64,000 bases of DNA from positions 1,116,001-1,180,000 of the forward strand of contig NZ_JAFCJI010000001.1 of NCBI RefSeq assembly GCF_018131105.1, in the 5' to 3' direction. The DNA comes from Bradyrhizobium manausense. Lineage in GTDB: Bacteria; Pseudomonadota; Alphaproteobacteria; Rhizobiales; Xanthobacteraceae. A model generated the notes under the pieces. It was not told the origin of the DNA, made no database searches, and saw nothing but the letters and a program-made list of their open reading frames with translations. Position 1 is the first letter of the stretch. Each line of letters starts with the position of its first letter. This document shows, in pieces, positions 58,549 to 64,000 of this stretch. A program made the translations under genes and the position numbers.

Positions 58549-60144
58549 TTACGAACCCGTGCCCGCGCTCATGATCGGCTTGTGCCGCGGCCGGCGCTTT
58601 TCGTCGGGCACCATGGAACTCTCGGGCTGGAGCGGCGGCGCATCCTCCGACAGCGGCGCCAGCGCGCTCATCACGCGCTCCGGTGGGAAGGTGACGATCA
58701 CCTCTGTGCCGATGCGCAGCTTCGATTTCAGCGTGAACGTGCCGCCATGCAGATCGATCAGATTCTTGGCGATGGGCAGGCCGAGGCCTGCGCCCTGTTC
58801 GGCCGACTTGATCGAATTGGAGCCCTGACCGAACGAGGCCAGCACCACCGGAATCTCGTCCTCGGGAATGCCGGAGCCGGAATCTCTTACCGAGAGATAC
58901 TGCCCGCCCGAGGCGGTCCAGCCGGCCTTCAGCCAGATCTCGCCGCCTTGCGGGGTGAACTTGATCGAGTTGGAGAGCAGGTTGAGCACGACCTGGCGGA
59001 TCGCGCGCTCGTCGGCCCAGAGCCGCGGCATCGCCTGCTCGAACACCTCGTGGATGGTGATGCCGCGGCTGGAGGCACGCAGCTTCATCAGATGATGGCA
59101 GTCGGCGACAATGCCGACCAGCGACACCGCTTCCTCGTTCAATTCGTAGCGGCCTGCTTCGATCCGCGACAGATCGAGAATTTCGTTGATGAGGTTGAGC
59201 AGGTGCACGCCGGAATTATGGATGTCGGCCGAGTATTCCTTGTAGACCGGCACAGCATGCGCGCCAAAGATCTCGCTCTTCATCACCTCGGAGAAGCCGA
59301 GGATGGCGTTGAGGGGCGTGCGCAGCTCATGGCTCATCTGCGCCAGGAAACGTGATTTCGCGACGTTTGCGGATTCGGCGCGATGACGCGCTTCGTCCGA
59401 GATCGCCTTGGCCTGCTCAAGCTCGCCGATCAATGCGTCCTTCTCGGCTCGCGCCTCCAGCGTGGCGAACGTTGAGGAGTGCAGGCGATGCGCCAGCAAC
59501 ACGAAATACCCTTCGGCCGCGAGCGAGAGCGCGCCGAGGATGTAATTGTCCAGCGAGCCGCTCATCACGAAGCTCAGCGCCATCGCGACCGCAACCGGCG
59601 CGGTGGCGGCCAGCGCTGCGATCGGCAGATTGGCGGCAAGCATACTCGACACTGCGATCACCAGCAGCATCAGAAACATCATCAGCGTTTCCGTGACCGT
59701 GTCGAGCACGGGATGAATCAGGATCGCCATCCAGCACAGGCCGTAGAGCAGGTCGAGCACGACGAAGCGCGTGCGCCAGCTGCGCGTCGCGATGGGCGAG
59801 GCGGGTTCGGTCAGGAAACGCTTGCAACTGCGGATCATCGCCGCGTGAATGCAGATCATGCCGGCGGTCCAGGCCGCAGCCGGGATCGGCTGCATCCACA
59901 AGCCGAACAGCACGCCGGTGGCGACCACCAGCAGCATCACGACATAAGAGGCGGAGAGCCGCGTCTGCGCATATTGGCGCAACAGCTCGGCGTCGAAGGC
60001 CGGTCGGGTTCCGCTGGTCGACGTTAACTTATCGCGCGCCTCGCGCACCCGTTGCGACGCAGCCCTTCGGCTGCTCGCTGATGGAGCGCTGACCGGCTCG
60101 GCCGGAAGCTGCACTACCTCAGGCTTTTCCGCGGGGTTACTCAT
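58549..60144 (-). CDS. Sensor histidine kinase (PleC/PdhS-like)
   Basis: A 531-residue membrane kinase. N-terminal cytoplasmic tail, then about six TM segments between residues 60 and 210 (SASYVVMLLVVATGVLFGLW; ALMMFLMLLVIAVSSMLAANL-like stretch). A coiled coil leads to the H-box FLAQMSHELRTPLNAILGFS (His near 298). Then DIHNSGVHLLNLINEILDLS and the ATPase domain with N-box VVLNLLSNSIKFT, G-box SVRDSGSGIPEDE and QGAGLGLPIAKNLIDLHGG. This resembles the DivK-controlling kinases of alphaproteobacteria. No receiver domain follows. A CtrA box lies upstream. Confidence 0.9.
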   Translation of the reverse strand: MSNPAEKPEVVQLPAEPVSAPSASSRRAASQRVREARDKLTSTSGTRPAFDAELLRQYAQTRLSASYVVMLLVVATGVLFGLWMQPIPAAAWTAGMICIHAAMIRSCKRFLTEPASPIATRSWRTRFVVLDLLYGLCWMAILIHPVLDTVTETLMMFLMLLVIAVSSMLAANLPIAALAATAPVAVAMALSFVMSGSLDNYILGALSLAAEGYFVLLAHRLHSSTFATLEARAEKDALIGELEQAKAISDEARHRAESANVAKSRFLAQMSHELRTPLNAILGFSEVMKSEIFGAHAVPVYKEYSADIHNSGVHLLNLINEILDLSRIEAGRYELNEEAVSLVGIVADCHHLMKLRASSRGITIHEVFEQAMPRLWADERAIRQVVLNLLSNSIKFTPQGGEIWLKAGWTASGGQYLSVRDSGSGIPEDEIPVVLASFGQGSNSIKSAEQGAGLGLPIAKNLIDLHGGTFTLKSKLRIGTEVIVTFPPERVMSALAPLSEDAPPLQPESSMVPDEKRRPRHKPIMSAGTGS

Positions 60145-60211
60145 CAAGCAACAACGATTCCTGCCCACGTCGGACGCGGGACTTCTGCATTGTCTATCTC
60201 TGGCAAGAAAT

Positions 60212-60231
60212 CCTTAAGAGGTGACTTAAGG
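60212..60231. promoter_or_regulatory. Inverted repeat upstream of the histidine kinase gene
   Basis: CCTTAAG (60212-60218) and CTTAAGG (60225-60231) form a 7-6-7 palindrome 68-87 bp before the kinase start. It contains TTAA-N8-TTAA, one base off a CtrA half-site pair. Confidence 0.45.
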
Positions 60232-60245
60232 AGCTAAAAAATTAC

Positions 60246-60261
60246 GTTAACCGGGCGTTAA
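60246..60261 (-). promoter_or_regulatory. CtrA-type binding site
   Basis: Read on the minus strand this is TTAA-CGCCCGG-TTAAC, an exact match to the CtrA consensus TTAA-N7-TTAAC. It lies about 102 bp upstream of the histidine kinase start and just past the end of the nhaD-like gene. A CtrA link would fit a cell-cycle kinase. Confidence 0.65.
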
Positions 60262-60284
60262 TTTGAATCTGCGGCAAGCGCCGC

Positions 60285-61562
60285 TCAGTGCAGCCACGCA
60301 TGCTGCGCGACATAGACCACGGCGCCCGCCAGATAGCCGGCGAATGCCGGGACCGCGATGCGGCGGGCGTACCAGAGGAACTCGATCCGCTCGAGCCCCA
60401 TGGCAGCGACGCCTGCGGCCGAGCCGATGATCAGGATCGAACCGCCGGTGCCGGCGCAATAGGCGATGAACTCCCAGAGGAAGCTGTCGGGCGGGTAGTG
60501 GCCGAGGTCGTACATGCCCATGGTCGCGGCGACCAGCGGCACGTTGTCGATGATGGCGCTGAGCAGGCCGAGCACGACGACGATGACGTCCTGGCGGCCG
60601 ATGGTCGCCTCAAGCCATCGGGCCAGCATCGTCAGGAGGCCGGCATGTTCGAGGCAGGCGACCGCCAGGAGAATGCCGACAAAAAATACGATCGAACCCA
60701 TGTCGATCCGTGTCAGCGCATGCGCGAGCGAAAGGGGACGGCGCACATGCTCGTCCTTGTCGCGGTGAATGACCTCACCGATCAGCCAGACGATGCCGAG
60801 GCCGAGCAGCACGCCCATGAACGGCGGCAGATGCGTGACCGTTTTGAAAGCGGGCACAGCGATCAGGACGCCGAGCCCGAGATAGAACATCAGATTGCGC
60901 TCGAACCTGTCGACAGTGAGCAATCCACTGTCTCTTGGCGGCGCCGCGATGGTCTTTCCCCTGAGTGACAGGCTGATGAAAGCCAGGGGCACGAGCAGAT
61001 TGACCAGCGAAGGCAGGAACACCGCCCGCATGATGTTCAACGGCGTGATTTGTCCACCGATCCAAAGCATGGTCGTGGTGACGTCGCCGATCACGGTCCA
61101 TGCGCCGCCGGCATTGGCGGCAATGACGATGAGGGAGGCGAACAGCAGGCGGTCGTCACGTTTGGCGATCAGCCGCTGGATCAGCGAGACCATCACGATG
61201 GTCGTGGTCAGATTGTCCAGGATCGCGCTCAGGAAAAACGCAACGAATCCGACCAGCCACATCAGTGTGACCTGGTTCGTGGTGTCGATGCGCGAGGTGA
61301 TGACCTCGAAGCCGTCATGGGCGTCGATCACCTCGACGATCGTCATGGCGCCGATCAGGAAGAACACGATCTGCGCGGTCGAAGCGACGGATTCGTCGAG
61401 CTGATGACTGACCAGCGCATGATCGCCGATCGTGACGGCATAGATCGTCCAGAGCAGCCCCGCACCGAGGAGCGCGGTTGCGGTCTTGCTGACGCCGAGG
61501 GGGTGCTCGAGCGCGATCGCCGCATAGGTCAGGACGAAGATTGCGGCGATCGCGGTCAGCAA
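60285..61562 (-). CDS. nhaD: NhaD-type sodium:proton antiporter
   Basis: A 425-residue polytopic protein of the ion-transporter superfamily with 11-12 hydrophobic segments. NhaD/ArsB-like features: VFFLIGAMTIVEVIDAHDGF, FFLSAILDNLTTTIVMVSLI, VIAANAGGAWTVIGDVTTTM and LSAIIDNVPLVAATMGMYDL, with the paired DNLTT and DNVPL motifs in the discontinuous helices. It should exchange Na+ or Li+ for protons at the inner membrane. It sits 12 bp after the dehydrogenase gene on the same strand. Confidence 0.9.
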   Translation of the reverse strand: MLTAIAAIFVLTYAAIALEHPLGVSKTATALLGAGLLWTIYAVTIGDHALVSHQLDESVASTAQIVFFLIGAMTIVEVIDAHDGFEVITSRIDTTNQVTLMWLVGFVAFFLSAILDNLTTTIVMVSLIQRLIAKRDDRLLFASLIVIAANAGGAWTVIGDVTTTMLWIGGQITPLNIMRAVFLPSLVNLLVPLAFISLSLRGKTIAAPPRDSGLLTVDRFERNLMFYLGLGVLIAVPAFKTVTHLPPFMGVLLGLGIVWLIGEVIHRDKDEHVRRPLSLAHALTRIDMGSIVFFVGILLAVACLEHAGLLTMLARWLEATIGRQDVIVVVLGLLSAIIDNVPLVAATMGMYDLGHYPPDSFLWEFIAYCAGTGGSILIIGSAAGVAAMGLERIEFLWYARRIAVPAFAGYLAGAVVYVAQHAWLH

Positions 61563-61574
61563 GGCAATATCAGG

Positions 61575-62447
61575 TCAGCGATTGAGGCGTGCGAGCAGGC
61601 TCGACGTATCCCAGCGCTTGCCGCCCATCTTCTCGACCTCGGCGTAGAACTGGTCGACCAGCGCGGTGACCGGCAAATTGGCGCCGTTGCGGCGGGCCTC
61701 GGCCAGCGAGATCGAGAGATCTTTGCGCATCCATTCGACCGCGAAGCCGAAATCGTACTTGTCGTCGTTCATGGTCTTGTAGCGGTTCTCCATCTGCCAG
61801 GACTGCGCCGCGCCCTTGGAGATGGTCTCGATCACCGCCGCGACGTCGAGGCCGCTCTTCTTGGCGAAGTGGATGCCTTCGGAGAGGCCCTGCACGAGGC
61901 CGGCGATGCAGATCTGGTTGACCATCTTGGTGAGCTGGCCGCTCCCGGCGGGCCCGAGCAGTTTGCACATCCGTGCGTAAGCGCCCGTGATGATCGGCTC
62001 GGCGCCGGCATAGGCGCCCTCGGCGCCACCGCACATCACCGTCAGCACGCCATTCTCGGCGCCGGCCTGACCGCCGGAGACGGGAGCGTCGATGAACTTG
62101 AAGCCGGCCTTGGTCGCGGCCGCATCGAGTTCGCGCGCGACCTCGGCCGAAGCGGTGGTGTGGTCGACGAAGGTCGCGCCCTTCTTCATGCCGGCGAATG
62201 CGCCATCAGCGCCGATCGTGACTGCGCGCAGATCGTTGTCGTTGCCGACGCAGCACATCACGAAGTCCTGGCCTTCGGCCGCGGCCTTCGGGGTCGCCGC
62301 GGTCTTGCCACCGAACTTGTCCGCCCACTCCTTCGACTTGGCCGCGGTCCGGTTGTAGACGGTGACCTCATGGCCCCCTTTTTTCACGAGGTGTCCGGCC
62401 ATGGGGAATCCCATCACGCCGAGACCGAGGAAAGCGACTTTAGCCAT
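61575..62447 (-). CDS. 3-hydroxyisobutyrate dehydrogenase-family (beta-hydroxyacid) dehydrogenase
   Basis: A 290-residue NAD(P)-dependent dehydrogenase. N-terminal Rossmann VAFLGLGVMGFPMAGHLVKK, substrate-site DAPVSGGQAGAENG near residue 118-131, and catalytic lysine in GQLTKMVNQICIAGL near 170. Members act on 3-hydroxyisobutyrate, tartronate semialdehyde or related acids; GarR/GlxR-type (2-hydroxy-3-oxopropionate reductase) is likely from the NDNDLRAV loop, but not certain. It diverges from the VOC gene over 192 bp. Confidence 0.9.
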   Translation of the reverse strand: MAKVAFLGLGVMGFPMAGHLVKKGGHEVTVYNRTAAKSKEWADKFGGKTAATPKAAAEGQDFVMCCVGNDNDLRAVTIGADGAFAGMKKGATFVDHTTASAEVARELDAAATKAGFKFIDAPVSGGQAGAENGVLTVMCGGAEGAYAGAEPIITGAYARMCKLLGPAGSGQLTKMVNQICIAGLVQGLSEGIHFAKKSGLDVAAVIETISKGAAQSWQMENRYKTMNDDKYDFGFAVEWMRKDLSISLAEARRNGANLPVTALVDQFYAEVEKMGGKRWDTSSLLARLNR

Positions 62448-62639
62448 GTGTGTGTCCGTAGCTTGAGTTTTACGGTTGCAGCCGGGCGAGGGGCGCCAAG
62501 CCGGGTCCTTGGGGTTCCGCCTGAGGAGCGGACCGGGCGCACCATAAACCCTTGCGGCCGGAGGGCAACGGCTTCGTTTGGCCGCCTCCTGTGCTAGGAT
62601 GGCGGGACTCTAAGGACTTCAAAACAAGGGAGCGAAGGC

Positions 62640-63077
62640 ATGGGCGGCGTGAGTGTTGGCGTGCTCGATCATTTCAACATCCGGACCCGGAATCTGGCCG
62701 AGACGGTCCGCTTCTACGAGGACGTGCTGGGCCTGGAAAAAGGCGCGCGGCCGAATTTCGCCTTCCCGGGGGCCTGGATGTACAGCGAGGGCAAGCCGGT
62801 GGTGCACCTCGTCGATATTTCCCCGACCTCCGAGCCGCAAAAGCCGGATTCCGGCGTTGTCCACCACGTCGCCTTCGTCAGCCGCGGCTTTGACGGCATG
62901 AAGCAGCGCCTGACGTCCAAGGGCATGAAGTTCGACTCCCGCCAGGTGCCCGGGGGAGACCTCTGGCAGATCTTCGTCCACGACCCCAACGGGGTCATGA
63001 TCGAGCTCAATTACGAGGCGGCTCTGGAGCAGGGGGCAGCTCCAACCGAGATGGCTGAGGATATCGGCAAGCTGTAG
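62640..63077 (+). CDS. VOC-family (glyoxalase/dioxygenase-like) protein
   Basis: A 145-residue vicinal-oxygen-chelate protein with two beta-alpha-beta3 units. VLDHFNIRTRNLAETVRFYE gives the first metal His (near residue 10); VVHHVAFVSRGFDGMKQRL the second; WQIFVHDPNGVMIELNYEA the C-terminal Glu. It could be a lyase, isomerase or dioxygenase; the family does not allow a choice. GGGAGCGAAGGC precedes ATG 62640. Confidence 0.88.
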   Translation: MGGVSVGVLDHFNIRTRNLAETVRFYEDVLGLEKGARPNFAFPGAWMYSEGKPVVHLVDISPTSEPQKPDSGVVHHVAFVSRGFDGMKQRLTSKGMKFDSRQVPGGDLWQIFVHDPNGVMIELNYEAALEQGAAPTEMAEDIGKL

Positions 63078-63131
63078 CCTTTTGGCCGTTTCCGCTCTAA
63101 TGGGGCATCCTGAACTTCTGGGAGATGCGCT

Positions 63132-64000
63132 TTGAGCGTGACGCAGCAACAGGTCCTCGACAGCCTCGCCAAGATCAAGTCGCCCCGCGGGGTCGCGCTC
63201 ACCAATGCCAATGTGCTGAGCGCGATCAGCGCGTCCGACGGCAAGGTGTTCTTCTCGATCAATGTCGATGCCGCCGAGGCGCGGGCCTGGGAATCCGTCC
63301 GGGCCGAAGCCGAGGCCGCCGTGCGCGCCATGCCCGGCGTCACCACCGTGATGGTCGCGCTGACCGCCGAGCGCAAGGCGGGCGCAGCACCTCCGCCGCC
63401 CCCGCAGCCGAGCCGCGGTGCACCCGGCGTCCAGCCGGTCCATGCCCACAAGCCGCCGCCGCAGGGCGGCGCCCAATCGCCGATGTCGCGGCAGTCCGAG
63501 ATTCCGGGCGTCGCTGCCGTGATCGCGGTCGCCTCCGGCAAGGGCGGCGTCGGCAAGTCGACCACTGCGCTCAATCTGGCGCTGGGCCTGCGCGACCTCG
63601 GTCTCAAGGTCGGACTGCTGGATGCCGACATCTACGGCCCCTCGGTACCGCGGCTGACCGGCCTGCACGAGAAGCCGGAGCTGGACGGCGAGCGAAAGAT
63701 GATTCCGCTCCGTCGCTTCGGTCTCGCCATCATGTCGATCGGCTTCCTGGTCGAGGAGGAGACCGCGATGATCTGGCGCGGCCCGATGGTGATGTCGGCG
63801 GTGACGCAGATGCTGCGCGATGTCGCATGGGGCGCGCTCGACGTGCTCGTCGTCGACATGCCGCCGGGCACCGGTGACGCCCAGCTCACGCTGGCGCAGA
63901 ACGTGCCGCTGAAGGGCGCCGTGATCGTCTCGACCCCGCAGGATCTGTCCTTGATCGACGCGCGGCGCGGGCTTGCCATGTTCAAGAAGGTCAACGTGCC
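63132..64000 (+). CDS. mrp: Mrp/NBP35-family iron-sulfur cluster carrier ATPase (3' end beyond window)
   Basis: The first 289 codons of an ApbC/Mrp protein that carries and inserts [4Fe-4S] clusters. N-terminal MIP18-like domain (VLDSLAKIKSPRGVALTNAN, residues 8-27), a Pro-rich linker (about 85-115), then the deviant Walker A GKGGVGKST at 136-144, LLDADIYGPSVPRL and VLVVDMPPGTGDAQLTL. The start is a TTG at 63132 with GGGAG 7 bases upstream; GTG 63138 is possible. The C-terminal CXXC motif lies past the window. Confidence 0.93.
   Translation, partial: MSVTQQQVLDSLAKIKSPRGVALTNANVLSAISASDGKVFFSINVDAAEARAWESVRAEAEAAVRAMPGVTTVMVALTAERKAGAAPPPPPQPSRGAPGVQPVHAHKPPPQGGAQSPMSRQSEIPGVAAVIAVASGKGGVGKSTTALNLALGLRDLGLKVGLLDADIYGPSVPRLTGLHEKPELDGERKMIPLRRFGLAIMSIGFLVEEETAMIWRGPMVMSAVTQMLRDVAWGALDVLVVDMPPGTGDAQLTLAQNVPLKGAVIVSTPQDLSLIDARRGLAMFKKVNV

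Overview
The window reads as chromosomal DNA of an alphaproteobacterium close to Bradyrhizobium. This is inferred from the high G+C content, the rhizobial layout of the myo-inositol and rhamnose genes, a coxMNOP-like alternative oxidase, an interspersed repeat of a type I associate with Bradyrhizobium, EcfG-type promoter motifs and a CtrA box. No database search was possible, so family assignments rest on motifs read in the translations. I found no rRNA, tRNA, CRISPR array, IS element or phage.

Region by region: (1) 1-2.9 kb holds iolD and iolE of inositol catabolism, after the tail of an upstream gene. (2) 2.9-3.7 kb has no convincing gene but carries a multi-stem structured repeat. (3) 3.7-11.3 kb holds a frameshifted SDR, a second SDR, and a sugar (CUT1) ABC transporter operon with an oxidoreductase, a ThuA-like protein and a LacI regulator, but no ATPase gene. 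(4) 11.4-17.5 kb holds a type II NADH dehydrogenase, three AraC regulators (two of them tandem paralogues) and a catalase-like protein that has lost the distal histidine. (5) 17.6-28.2 kb is a rhamnose regulon: rhaRTPQSK diverging from rhaD-rhaI, with repeated GATTGA/TCAATC elements between them.

(6) 28.2-47.9 kb is a respiratory island. It has an FdhF/YdeP-like molybdoenzyme, a PPC-domain protein, an MgtC-like protein, a three-gene gluconate-dehydrogenase-type flavoprotein/triheme cytochrome operon, a caa3-type oxidase operon (coxMNOP-like), a divergent alternative complex III operon (actABCDEF) and a SCO-like copper chaperone. Electrons from the dehydrogenases would enter the quinone pool, pass through alternative complex III and leave through the caa3 oxidase. 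The FdhF-like gene, the dehydrogenase operon and the SCO gene each have a GGAAC-N16-(C/A)GTT motif just upstream. A perfect palindrome built from two opposed GGAAC motifs sits between the oxidase and complex III operons. I therefore propose that the island belongs to the general stress (EcfG) regulon.

(7) 48-56.5 kb looks like a stress and accessory stretch: a UvrA-like ATPase lacking the UvrB-binding insert, a cysteine hydrolase, a Cys-rich flavoprotein, a CDF metal transporter, several small proteins (some under 60 aa), a broken DUF72 gene and an SDR. Two more GGAAC-N16-GGTT motifs lie here. (8) 56.7-64 kb returns to core-like genes: dusA, an aspartyl protease, a DUF1289 protein, a PleC/PdhS-like histidine kinase with a CtrA box upstream, an NhaD-like antiporter, a beta-hydroxyacid dehydrogenase, a VOC protein and the start of the Mrp/ApbC gene, cut by the window end.
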